Shown piece after piece: positions 35,801 to 44,076 of a stretch of 64,000 nucleotides of DNA. Numbering within the stretch: position 1 is the stretch's first letter; every line of letters starts with the position of its first letter. The stretch is from assembly GCF_045291395.1 (NCBI RefSeq), contig NZ_CP152342.1, forward strand, positions 496,001 through 560,000, written 5' to 3'. Made by a program: the position numbers and the translations under genes. The notes under the pieces are model-generated. The model ran no database searches. It was not told the origin of the DNA and saw nothing but the letters and a program-made list of their open reading frames with translations. This DNA comes from MR-S7 sp000400995. Lineage in GTDB: Bacteria > Pseudomonadota > Gammaproteobacteria > Burkholderiales > Burkholderiaceae_C.

Positions 35801-38439
35801 CCACCCAGACCGTGACGGCGGTGTGCACCAACAACGGCAACGCGAACGCCACCGGCGCCACCTGCGGCATCGGCAACCCCGGCCCCGGCAACGGCACGCT
35901 GACCCTGCAAGGCGGTGCCTGCACCCCGGCATCGCCGCAGGCCACGCTGGCACCTGGCGGAACGATCACCTGCACGTATGACTACGTCGCGCCAGGGCCG
36001 GGCAAGCCATCGATCGATCTGACGGGCACTACGAGCGCAGGCAATGAAACCGCTGGCAATGCGGGCAACAACACCCAGACCAAGGCGGTGAAGATCAGCG
36101 GCCCCGACGTGTTCGCCAAGATCCAGTCCCCCGCCACCGCCAACCCCGGCGACCAGGTGACCACGCTGGTGACCTTCGGCAACCAGGGCGACCAGCCCGC
36201 CGACGGCGTGACCTATGAGGTAACCCACCTGCCTCCAGACCTGGACGGCGTGCAATGCACGGGTGCCACCTGCGACTACGACCCCGCCACGGGCAAAGTC
36301 ACCATCACCGGCCTGCCCACCACCCTGGCGGGCGGCCAGCAGAACCAGGTGGCGCTGAAGTGGAAGACGCCTGCCGCCACCGCGAACTACACGCTGACGG
36401 CGACGACTGCCACGACCACGGCCAACGACCCCCTGCCCAACAACACGGCCGATGCGCCGCTGGCGGTGGCGGCAGGCGCGGGCCAGTCCGTGGCCGAGGT
36501 GACGACGGCGGTGCAGGTGCCCGCCACGGCAGGCACGAACCAGCCCGTGACCGGCAAGGTGACCTACACCAACATCGGCAGCGTGACGGCCACCGGCGTG
36601 ACCTACAAGGTGGCGCTGGATGGCGGCGTAACGCCCACGGTGAGCTACAAGGGCGCGCCCTGCACGGTGGCCGGTGACGGCACGCTCAGCGGCTGCAACC
36701 TGCCCACGGTGCTGCTGCAGGGCGAAAGCCTGGAGCTGGCCGTGAGCTACCCTGCGCCCGCCACGGCAGGCCAGCAGCGCACGGTGACCAGCACCGTGGG
36801 CGCCACCAACGACGGCGACTCCGCCAACAACCAGGCCACGGGCCAAACCGCCGCGCAGGCCACGGCCCCGTCCACCACGCCCGACGTGACCACCACGGTG
36901 GCCCCGCCCGCCAAGGTCACGCCCGGCAAGACGGTGAAGGTGCCGGTGACGTTCACCAACATCAGCCCGACGACGCCTGCCACCGGCGTGACCTACACGC
37001 TCACCTTGCCGGATGGCACGCAAGACGTGGCCTGCACGCTGCCCACGACCTGCACGGTCACCGGGGGCAGTGGCAGCGACGTGGTGGTGACGGTGAACAA
37101 CCTGCCCACCACCCTGCAGCCCGGCCAGTCCGTGCCCATGGAGCTGACCTACACGGCGCCCGCCAGCGGCAGCGTGCAGATTGCCAGCCGCGTGGATGCT
37201 TCGGGTGAGCTGCCTGCAGACCAGGGCAACAACGCGGCAGTGGCGGCTTCCGCCGTCAACGCCGCGCCCGGCCCGGACATGGCCATCGACGTGACCACGC
37301 TGCCGCCCACGGTGGTGCCTGGCGTGCCCTATGAAGGCAGCTTCACCTGCACCAACCTGAGCGCGACGGACGCAGCCACCAACGCCACCTGCACGGTCAC
37401 GGGCCTGCCGACGAACGTCACCACGCAGTCCTGCACCATCGATGGCGCGCCGTGGGCGCAGCCTGGCATCGTGCCCGCGGGCAAGCAGGTGGTGTGCACC
37501 GTCGGCGGCACGCCGCCGATCGGCAACACGACGACCGACACCAACGTGAAGGGCACCACGGGCAGCGACGGTGATGCCGACCCGGGCAACAACATCAGCG
37601 ACCAGCCGGTGCGCGTGGTGTACCCCGACATGTCCATCGACCTGTCGGGCCTGCCCGGCTCTGCCATCGTGGGCAAGCTCTATGAAGGCAGCTTCACCTG
37701 TACCAACACCACCGCGAACCCCGCGCCGGCCGATGCCGCCACGGTGTGCGCGGTGACCAGCCTGCCTGCGGGTATCTCGATGGGGGCTTGCGCCATCGGC
37801 GGCACCACGTGGAACCAGCGCGAGGCCGTGCCTGCGGGAGCGACGATCCTCTGCCAGGTGAGCGGCACGCCTACTGGGGGTGGCTCTACCGTTCAGGGTG
37901 ATACCAATACGCCGGGTGACAGCAACAACGGCAACAACCAGCGCACGAAGGCCATCACCGTGACGGCCGCGCCCGACCTGGCGGCAGGCCCCACGGGCGG
38001 CACCTTGCCCCCAGGCACGCTGGGCAAGCCTTATACCGGCGGCTTCACCTGCTCCAACCAGGGCTCGGCGGATGCCACGGGGGCTGCCTGCGACATCACC
38101 GGCCTGCCCAACGGGCTGAACAAGGGCGCTTGCACGATCGACACCGCCGTCCCGGCTCCGGGGTGGAGCAATGGCGACACGATCCCCATGGGCGCTACGG
38201 TGACCTGTGCGATCACGGGCACGCCCACCGCCGCCACGCCCGGCCCGGTCACCACCACGGTCACCACCTCGACCACCTCGGCTCCTGGGGATTCGAACCT
38301 TGGCGACAACACGCAGAGCCCGACGATCACCATCGCGGCGGTGAGCCCCACGGGCATCCCCACGCTGTCGCAGTGGGGGCTGCTGGCGCTGTCCGGCCTG
38401 CTGGCCTTCCTGGGCATGGCCCGCCGCCGCAGGGTGTGA
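32891..38439 (+). CDS. Very large secreted surface protein: RCC1-like, GEVED, tandem DUF11 repeats, IPTL-CTERM tail
   Basis: The main frame from about 33052 runs to 38439. The upstream ATG at 32891, behind AAAGGGG, starts a signal peptide (MTIGRALRSLSGRL..., then AASLLGG). Joining it to QPAAAQTC needs one extra G in the six-G run at 32974-32979, giving 1,849 residues. Order: RCC1-like blocks (VVALTTTGLYAWGD, TSDGVLYAWGY); a GEVED domain (VYAWVDWDNDGIFQTSEAA); an Ig/cadherin-like part; seven DUF11-like modules of about 350-390 bases starting near 35742, 36101, 36491, 36881, 37267, 37621 and 37975; and the C-terminal sorting signal IPTLSQWGLLALSGLLAF with ARRRRV. The last three modules share YEGSFTCTN-type openings. 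Likely exported and anchored at the outer surface; function unknown. Confidence 0.88.
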
Positions 38440-38440
38440 G

Positions 38441-38495
38441 TGAAAATGGCTGCTGGCGCTTGTCCATCAAGCGCAGGCAGCTAGATTTTTCATAG
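38441..38495. repeat. Short palindromic repeat, copy 7
   Basis: TGGCTGCTGGCGCTTG, TCCAT, CAAGCGCAGGCAGCTAG. Both arms resemble the element's left end, so the copy is nearly a full palindrome. It lies right after the surface-protein stop. Confidence 0.8.
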
Positions 38496-38502
38496 CAAAA
38501 TG

Positions 38503-38538
38503 AAAAACCCCCGCAGGTGCGAGCCTGCGGGGGTTTTT
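38503..38538. terminator. Strong bidirectional terminator
   Basis: AAAAACCCCCGCAGG, loop TGCGAG, CCTGCGGGGGTTTTT: a perfect 15-bp stem with T-tracts on both strands. It serves the surface-protein gene (+) and the convergent acyl-CoA dehydrogenase gene (-). Confidence 0.95.
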
Positions 38539-38560
38539 GTTGGGGGCCAGCGGTTTTTTG

Positions 38561-39676
38561 TCAGGCGAACACGCCCGCCGTGTCCTGCATGCGCGCACTC
38601 ACCTCGCCCAGGTAGTGCAGCGTATCGCCCCAGGTGATTTCGAGCTGGGTGAGCGTCTTGAAGTAGTGGCTGACGATGTATTCGTCCGTCACCCCGATGC
38701 CCCCGTGCAACTGCACCGCTTGCTGGCCCACGAAGCGCATGGACTGGCCCAGCTGCACCTTGGCACGGGCCAGGGCGCGGCGGCGCTCGTCGTTGGGGGC
38801 GCCGAGCTTGAGGCTGGCGTAGTAGCTCATGGAGCGGGCCAGCTCCAGTTGCATCTTCATGTCGGCCGCGCGGTGGCGCAGGGCCTGGAAGCTGGCGATG
38901 GGCACGCCGAACTGCTTGCGCTGGTTCAGGTAGTCGAAGGTGACGGCGGCGGTCTGGTCCATCACGCCCACGGCCTGGGCGCAGGTGCAGGCGATGCCCG
39001 TGTCCACGGCCAGCTCCAGCGCGGCCAGGCCATCGGTGGTGACCAGCGTGGCAGCGGCGTTGTCCAGCACCACCTCGGCGGCACGGCTGCCGTCCTGCGT
39101 GCGGTAGCCGCGCGCGGCCACGCCGGAGGCGGCGCGCTCGACGAGGAACAGGGCGATGCGGCCGTCCAGGTGCGCGGGCACGAGGTAGGCGTCGGCCTGG
39201 TCGCCGGAGGGTACTATGCTTTTGAGAGCTGTTACCGCATACCCGGTGGGCGTTGGAGCAGCTTTTGCCTCGCAAACGTCGAGGCGGTAGCGTGCCTTGC
39301 GCTCCTGGTGGGCGAGCACCACCAGCGCCTCGCCGCTGGCGATGCGCGGCAGCCAGCCGGCCTGCACGGCCTCGGGGGCGTACTGGCCCAGCACGCTGGC
39401 GGCGATGAAGGTGTGCGCAAGCGGCTCCAGCACGATGCCGCGGCCGAGTTCCTCCATGGCCACCATGGCGTCCACGGCGCCCTGGCCCAGGCCGCCGTGG
39501 GCCTCGGGCACGGTGAGGGCCGTCAGGCCCAGATCGGCCAGCTCGCCGTAGGCCGCACGGTCGAAGCCGCCCGCGGCGACGATGGCGCGGCGGCGCTCGA
39601 AGGTGTAGCCCTTGTCCACCCAGCGGCGCACGGCGTCGCGCAGTTGCTGCTGGTCGTCGGAAAAGTCGAAGTCCAT
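38561..39676 (-). CDS. Acyl-CoA dehydrogenase, small-subunit type (PimD-like)
   Basis: A 371-residue flavoprotein of the acyl-CoA dehydrogenase family. The N-terminal helical domain starts MDFDFSDDQQQLRDAVRRW; C-terminal motifs include DYLNQRKQFGVPIASFQALRHRAADM and QLHGGIGVTDEYIVSHYFKTL, the family FAD/substrate region. It is 12 bases downstream of a second acyl-CoA dehydrogenase, so the two are probably an operon and a heteromeric enzyme as in pimeloyl-CoA dehydrogenase PimCD. Start at 39676 gives a full-length N-terminus. A short stretch near 39206-39245 faintly resembles the dispersed repeat flank. Confidence 0.9.
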   Translation of the reverse strand: MDFDFSDDQQQLRDAVRRWVDKGYTFERRRAIVAAGGFDRAAYGELADLGLTALTVPEAHGGLGQGAVDAMVAMEELGRGIVLEPLAHTFIAASVLGQYAPEAVQAGWLPRIASGEALVVLAHQERKARYRLDVCEAKAAPTPTGYAVTALKSIVPSGDQADAYLVPAHLDGRIALFLVERAASGVAARGYRTQDGSRAAEVVLDNAAATLVTTDGLAALELAVDTGIACTCAQAVGVMDQTAAVTFDYLNQRKQFGVPIASFQALRHRAADMKMQLELARSMSYYASLKLGAPNDERRRALARAKVQLGQSMRFVGQQAVQLHGGIGVTDEYIVSHYFKTLTQLEITWGDTLHYLGEVSARMQDTAGVFA

Positions 39677-39688
39677 GTCTTTGTCTCC

Positions 39689-40870
39689 TCAGCCCAGCAC
39701 GGTTTGAGCCACGATGTTGCGCTGCACTTCGTTGCTGCCGCCGTAGATGGTGGTCTTGCGCAGGTTGAAATACTGGGACGCCAGCGGCGCGTTGGCCACC
39801 TCGCCGCCGGGGAAGTCGCCCTGCCAGCCGGCTTCCATGGCTTCCTCGATGAAGGGCAGGGCGAAGGGGCCCGCTGCCAGCATCATCAGCTCGGCATAGC
39901 GCTGCTGGATCTCGCTGCCCTTGATCTTGAGCAGGCCGGCGATGTCGAGGGAGTTCTTGCCGCTCTTCTCGTTGGACAGCACGCGCAGCACCAGCATTTC
40001 CAGCGCCACGATGTCCACCTCCAGCAGTGCGATCTGGTCGCGCAGGCGCATGTCGCCCCACAGCCCTTCGTTCTTCACGATGCGCTTGAGGCGCTCCAGT
40101 TCGCGCTTGCTGCGGTTCACGTCGGCGATGTTGGTGCGCTCGTGGCTGAGCAGGTGCTTGGCGTAGGTCCAGCCCTTGTTCTCCTCGCCGATGAGCTGGT
40201 CGGCGGGTACCTCGACGTTGTCGAAGAACACCTCGTTGACTTCGCACTCGCCGTCGAGCAGCTTGATGGGGCGCACCGTCACGCCGGGGCTCTTCATGTC
40301 GAGCAGCAGGAAGGAGATGCCGGTCTGCGGCTTGCCCTCGTTGCTGGTACGCACGAGGTTGAACATCCAGTCGCCGTGCTGGCCCAGCGTGGTCCAGGTC
40401 TTCTGGCCGTTGACGATGTACTTGTCGCCCACGCGCTCGGCGCGGGTCTTCACGCTGGCCAGGTCCGAGCCCGAGCCGGGCTCGCTGTAGCCCTGGCTCC
40501 ACCAGACCTCGCCGCTGGCGATGCCGGGCAGGAAGCGCTTTTGCTGCTCGGGCGTGCCGTAGGCCATGATGACGGGCGCCACCATCACCGGGCCGAAGGG
40601 GATGATGCGCGGCGCGCCGGCCAGCGCGCATTCTTCCTCGAACAGGTGCTTTTGCACGGCTGTCCAGCCGGGGCCGCCGAACTGTTTCGGCCAGCCGAAG
40701 CCCAGCCAGCCCTTCTTGCCCAGGATCTTGGCCCAGCCCTGCATGTCGTCGCGCGTCAGGCGCAGGGCGTTGTGCACTTTGTGGGCGATGTGCGCGGGCA
40801 GGTTGGCGCGCACCCAGGCGCGCACTTCTTCGCGGAACGCCTGTTCTTCGGGGGTGAAAGCAAGGTCCAT
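39689..40870 (-). CDS. Acyl-CoA dehydrogenase, large-subunit type (PimC-like)
   Basis: A 393-residue flavoprotein starting MDLAFTPEEQAFREEVRAWVRANLP, typical of the large subunit of pimeloyl-CoA-type dehydrogenases. Motifs: WLGFGWPKQFGGPGW, WWSQGYSEPGSGSDLASVKTRA, NGQKTWTTLGQHGDW and RKTTIYGGSNEVQRNIVAQTVLG. The ATG at 40870 has AGGAG upstream; the longer ORF adds 12 residues only. It is followed after 12 bases by the small-subunit-type gene. Pairing suggests oxidation of a dicarboxyl- or medium-chain acyl-CoA; the true substrate is not clear. Confidence 0.9.
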   Translation of the reverse strand: MDLAFTPEEQAFREEVRAWVRANLPAHIAHKVHNALRLTRDDMQGWAKILGKKGWLGFGWPKQFGGPGWTAVQKHLFEEECALAGAPRIIPFGPVMVAPVIMAYGTPEQQKRFLPGIASGEVWWSQGYSEPGSGSDLASVKTRAERVGDKYIVNGQKTWTTLGQHGDWMFNLVRTSNEGKPQTGISFLLLDMKSPGVTVRPIKLLDGECEVNEVFFDNVEVPADQLIGEENKGWTYAKHLLSHERTNIADVNRSKRELERLKRIVKNEGLWGDMRLRDQIALLEVDIVALEMLVLRVLSNEKSGKNSLDIAGLLKIKGSEIQQRYAELMMLAAGPFALPFIEEAMEAGWQGDFPGGEVANAPLASQYFNLRKTTIYGGSNEVQRNIVAQTVLG

Positions 40871-40941
40871 GGGGGAGTCTCCTGTGGCAAGCGGGGTTTG
40901 TAGCACGGGCGTGCTTATTTATCCTGTCCGCATCGTGACAT

Positions 40942-41604
40942 TCACGGCTCCCCGCCCAGCTGGCCGCACAGGCGCTCGACGGTGGCGCGCAGCGCGGCGA
41001 CCTCGGCCTCCAGCGCCTGCACGCGCTGGGCCAGCGTGCCGTCGGGTGTGGACTCGGCGGCGGGCGCGGCCAGCGCCGTGGCATCCACCGGCCCGCACAG
41101 CAGGTGCGCCCAGCGCGACTCGCGCGCGCCGGGCGCACGGGGGAGCAGGACCACCAGCGGCCCGCCCTTCTCGTCGCTGCGCTCCTGCAGCTCGTCCAGG
41201 AAAGCCTCGACCGAGGAGATGTCCGCGAAGCGGTACCAGCGCTCGGCGTTGATGCGCAGCTCGCCCGCCGTCTGCGGGCCGCGCAGCATCAGCAGGCCCA
41301 ACAGCACGGCGGACTGGTCGGGCACCCCCACGCCACGGGCGAAGTTGTGCTCCCAGCGCGCCACGCGGGCGCCGCCGATCTCCGTCACCAGCGTCTGCTG
41401 GCGCAGGCCGTCCAGGGCCTCCTGCACCTCGCCGTCGGTGAGCTGCATCACGGGCTCGCGGCTGCTTTTCTGGTTGCAGCCTGCGACGAGGCTGTTGAGC
41501 GTGAGCGGATAGCTGTCGGGCACGGTGCGCGACTTTTCCAGCAGCGTGGCGAGCACGCGGGCTTGCGGGGTGGTGAGGGGGCGGGTGCGGGCGTCGAAGG
41601 GCAT
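40942..41604 (-). CDS. yceH: DUF480 protein YceH
   Basis: A 220-residue DUF480 protein with two winged-helix-like domains. It opens with LTTPQARVLATLLEKSRTVPDSYPLTLNSLVAGCNQKSSREPV, the conserved YceH signature, and includes LLGLLMLRGPQTAGELRINAERW. The C-terminal tail has a coiled-coil-like AQRVQALEAEVAALRATVERL. Its function is unproven. It is divergent from purN across only 23 bases, so both promoters overlap in that gap (ATAATT is visible in it). Confidence 0.93.
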   Translation of the reverse strand: MPFDARTRPLTTPQARVLATLLEKSRTVPDSYPLTLNSLVAGCNQKSSREPVMQLTDGEVQEALDGLRQQTLVTEIGGARVARWEHNFARGVGVPDQSAVLLGLLMLRGPQTAGELRINAERWYRFADISSVEAFLDELQERSDEKGGPLVVLLPRAPGARESRWAHLLCGPVDATALAAPAAESTPDGTLAQRVQALEAEVAALRATVERLCGQLGGEP

Positions 41605-41627
41605 GGGGCGGGGATAATTCCAGGCAA

Positions 41628-42209
41628 ATGAAGAACATCGTGATTTTGATCTCAGGCGGCGGCTCCAACATGGCTGCCATCGTGCGCGTGGCGCAGCAGC
41701 AGGACTGGGCTGGCCGCCACGGCGCCCGCGTGGCCGCCGTGCTGAGCAATAAGGCCGATGCCGGGGGCCTGGCCATTGCGCGCGAGCACGGCATTCCCAC
41801 CCAGGTGCTGGACCACAAGGCCTACGCCTCGCGCGAGGATTTCGACGCCGCGCTGGCCCGGGCCATCGACGCCCATGCGCCCGCCGTCGTGGTGCTGGCG
41901 GGCTTCATGCGCATCCTCACGCCCGGGTTCGTGCAGCACTTCGCAGGGCGGCTGGTGAACATCCACCCGTCGCTGCTGCCGGCTTTCCCCGGCCTGCACA
42001 CGCACCAGCGCGCCATCGACGCGGGCTGCCGTGTGGCGGGCGCCACCGTGCACCTGGTGACGGCGGAACTCGACGCCGGCCCCATCCTGGCCCAGGCGGC
42101 GGTGCCCGTGCTGCCCGGCGACACGGCGCAGACCCTGGCGGCGCGCGTGCTCACGCAGGAGCATGTGATCTACCCGCGCGCCGTGCTGGAACTGGTGCTG
42201 CAAAAATAG
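41628..42209 (+). CDS. purN: Phosphoribosylglycinamide formyltransferase PurN
   Basis: A 193-residue enzyme adding a formyl group from 10-formyl-THF to GAR in purine synthesis. The N-terminal loop ISGGGSNM at residues 8-15 and the active-site LVNIHPSLLPAFPGLHTHQRAID (Asn/His) plus the LDAGPILAQ Asp are visible. ATG at 41628 is the first start. The stop codon TAG (LQK-stop) lies inside the dispersed repeat that begins at 42202, so the repeat may have ended or extended this ORF. Divergent from yceH. Confidence 0.97.
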   Translation: MKNIVILISGGGSNMAAIVRVAQQQDWAGRHGARVAAVLSNKADAGGLAIAREHGIPTQVLDHKAYASREDFDAALARAIDAHAPAVVVLAGFMRILTPGFVQHFAGRLVNIHPSLLPAFPGLHTHQRAIDAGCRVAGATVHLVTAELDAGPILAQAAVPVLPGDTAQTLAARVLTQEHVIYPRAVLELVLQK

Positions 42210-42256
42210 TAGCTGCTTGCGCTTGTCCAGCAAGCGCTACGGGCCGATTTGGCTTG
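42202..42256 (+). repeat. Short palindromic repeat, copy 8
   Basis: AATAGTAGCTGCTTGCGCTTG, TCCAG, CAAGCGCTACGGGCC, GATTTGGCTTG: one of the best copies. It overlaps the purN stop codon and lies just before the 3' end of the next minus-strand gene. Confidence 0.93.
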
Positions 42257-42263
42257 TGTCGGC

Positions 42264-42818
42264 TTACAGCGTGCGCATGACGTTGGCGCTGCTGGCCTGC
42301 AGTGCTTCCTGCGCCAGGTCGGCCTGGTGCCCATCGGTGGGGTGCACCACCACGGCCCAGCGCCCGGAGCGCAGCGCGGTCCGCACCTGGGTGATCACGC
42401 GGATGTGGTCCGGCCGCATGGCGACCAGCCCGCCCAGCATCAGGCCGAAAGTGGTGGAGAAGCCGACGATGGCGATGAAGGCCAGCAGCGGGCTGCTGAC
42501 CATCATGGGGTGGCCGGAGCCCATCAGGTAGGCGTAGAGCACCAGCCCCAGCACACCGCCCGCGAAGCCCGTCACCACGTGTGTGCGCAGCAGCGTCTGG
42601 AAGATGCCGCGCTGCTCGGGCTCCATCTTGCGGCCGAACAGGTCGGCGCGGTGGGTGCGCAGATCCTTCGGCCCGGCCAGCCGCACCTGCCCCGGCTCCA
42701 TGCCGGGCAGGCGCAGCAGGCGGCCGATCACGGCCTCGGCGCTGGCCTGGTCGTCGAACACGGCGACCACCTTGGTGAGCGATTTCTCACCGAACATGCC
42801 TTGCAGCAGATAGTCCAT
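42264..42818 (-). CDS. Membrane protein with general-stress-protein-17M/YflT-like domain
   Basis: A 184-residue protein. The start ATG at 42818 is backed by AAGGAGG seven bases upstream. After MDYLLQGMFGEKSLTKVVAVFDDQASAEAVIGRLLRL, which looks like the GspM/YflT-type domain, two hydrophobic segments follow (TGFAGGVLGLVLYAYLMG and LLAFIAIVGFSTTFGLMLGG), then a soluble tail. I infer a small inner-membrane stress-related protein; no catalytic residues were found. It is divergent from the DapA-like gene across 306 bases, and its 3' end abuts repeat copy 8. Confidence 0.72.
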   Translation of the reverse strand: MDYLLQGMFGEKSLTKVVAVFDDQASAEAVIGRLLRLPGMEPGQVRLAGPKDLRTHRADLFGRKMEPEQRGIFQTLLRTHVVTGFAGGVLGLVLYAYLMGSGHPMMVSSPLLAFIAIVGFSTTFGLMLGGLVAMRPDHIRVITQVRTALRSGRWAVVVHPTDGHQADLAQEALQASSANVMRTL

Positions 42819-42950
42819 GGGAACCTCCTTTTCCGCGCACGCCTGGCGGCGCGGGCATGGCACCACCGTAGCGCGGCCTGCGCACGCCGGCCGTAGGACG
42901 GCGGAGCGCGCCGGCGCCGGTGCGCAGCTTTCGGCTGTATGCACGTAGTG

Positions 42951-43010
42951 CTCCTGAAAAAAGAGCTGCTTATGCATTATGGGTAAGCGCTGGATGGCTT
43001 TTGGGCTTGT
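42951..43010 (+). repeat. Short palindromic repeat, copy 9 (degenerate)
   Basis: CTCCTGAAAAAAGAGCTGC, TTATGCATTATGGGTAAGCGC, TGGATGGCTTTTGGGCTTG: flanks and right arm match, the left arm has diverged. It lies in the 306-bp divergent region between the GspM-like and DapA-like genes, together with the palindrome at 43025-43040. Nothing else was seen in that stretch beyond small GC-rich hairpins near 42880. Confidence 0.75.
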
Positions 43011-43024
43011 ATCCAGTGCTGGCT

Positions 43025-43040
43025 CGCATATCGTTATGCG
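43025..43040 (+). promoter_or_regulatory. Perfect operator-like palindrome before the DapA-like gene
   Basis: CGCATA-TCGT-TATGCG with perfect 6-bp arms, 85 bases before the DapA-like start. It has the ATA-N4-TAT core of LysR/IclR-type sites, but no regulator gene adjoins. Confidence 0.55.
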
Positions 43041-43124
43041 CGGTGGTTGGGAGGCTTGTTGCACAATGGGTTACACGTCGGCGCATGCGCCGCGCGGCCC
43101 GTTTCCACACTCCCAGGATTCACC

Positions 43125-44060
43125 ATGAGCAAAATGAAAATCGAAGGCTCCTTCGTCGCCCTCATCACGCCCTTCAACAAGGACGGCAGCGTGGATTTCG
43201 AGGGTTTCCGCACGCTGATCCGATTCCATGAAGACAACGGCACCAGCGCCATCCTGTTCATGGGGTCGACGGGCGAGGTGTCCATGCTCTCGCCGCAGGA
43301 GCGCCAGCAGGTCATCGTGGAGACGGCCAAGATGAAGACGGGCAAGTCCCAATTCTTCTATGGCTGCACCGGCAACAACACGGCCACCACCATCGACTAC
43401 CTGAAGTTCGCCCGCGCCAACGGCGCGGACGGCGCCATCCTCGCCGCGCCGGCCTACATCTGCGCGTCGGAGGCCGACATCGAGGCCTATTTCCTCGAAG
43501 TGGCCGACGCCACCGACCTGCCGCTGGGCATCTACAACAACCCGCCGCGCGTGAAGTCCGACCTGCACTGGGACCAGCTGCTGCGCATCTTCAAGCACCC
43601 CAACTACGTGGTGCACAAGGAATCGACCACCCGCGTGGGCCAGGTGGCCCAGGTGCTGGCCGGGCGGCCCGACGTGTCGGTGATGTGCTGCGACTCGCCC
43701 AACCTGGGGCTGGTGGTGCCCACCATGAGCCTGGGCGGCCACGGCACGGCCAACATGACCGGCAACATCGCGCCGGCCGAGATCGCCGTGCTCTCGCGCC
43801 CCTGGAAGACGGCCGCCGAGCCGGTCAGCTTCCGCGAAACCTACCTGCGCATGCTGCCCATGCTGCACTTCTCGTACTCCGCCATCAACCCGGTGGCCAT
43901 CAAGTCGCTGATGCGCGCCGTGGGCCTGCCCGCGGGCGAGCTGCGCAAGCCGCTGCGCGGCCTGGAGGGCGAGGCGCTGCACAAGGGCCTGCGCGCCGTG
44001 CGCGAGCTGGAGCTGGACAAGAAGTACGGCTGGAGCTCCCCCGAACTGAAAGCCATCTGA
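43125..44060 (+). CDS. Dihydrodipicolinate synthase-family lyase/aldolase
   Basis: A 311-residue TIM-barrel of the DHDPS/NAL family. GSTGE (residues 47-51), the conserved Tyr in GIYNNPPR (Y137) and the Schiff-base lysine in VVHKESTTR (K165) are present. The lysine region differs from DapA's GIKEATG, so the substrate is probably not aspartate semialdehyde. The ATG at 43125 gives MSKMKIEGSFVALITPFNKDGSVDF. It is followed after 16 bases by a Bug binding protein, suggesting import and cleavage of a small keto acid or hydroxy acid. A palindrome lies upstream. Confidence 0.9.
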   Translation: MSKMKIEGSFVALITPFNKDGSVDFEGFRTLIRFHEDNGTSAILFMGSTGEVSMLSPQERQQVIVETAKMKTGKSQFFYGCTGNNTATTIDYLKFARANGADGAILAAPAYICASEADIEAYFLEVADATDLPLGIYNNPPRVKSDLHWDQLLRIFKHPNYVVHKESTTRVGQVAQVLAGRPDVSVMCCDSPNLGLVVPTMSLGGHGTANMTGNIAPAEIAVLSRPWKTAAEPVSFRETYLRMLPMLHFSYSAINPVAIKSLMRAVGLPAGELRKPLRGLEGEALHKGLRAVRELELDKKYGWSSPELKAI

Positions 44061-44076
44061 TCCACCGAGGACTTCC

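Noticed and set aside
33475..37023. A 1,182-codon minus-strand open frame across the surface-protein gene
   Set aside because: It is antisense to a well-supported repeat protein with domain motifs; its translation is low-complexity His/Arg/Gly-rich, a usual shadow in GC-rich DNA.
35742..38340. Regular ~350-390 base repetition as a possible CRISPR or tandem repeat array
   Set aside because: The periodicity comes from translated DUF11-like modules in one long ORF; unit length and divergence do not fit CRISPR.
39206..39245. A further repeat copy inside the acyl-CoA dehydrogenase gene
   Set aside because: Only a loose TACTATG...AGAGCTGTTA resemblance to the repeat flank; no palindromic arms.
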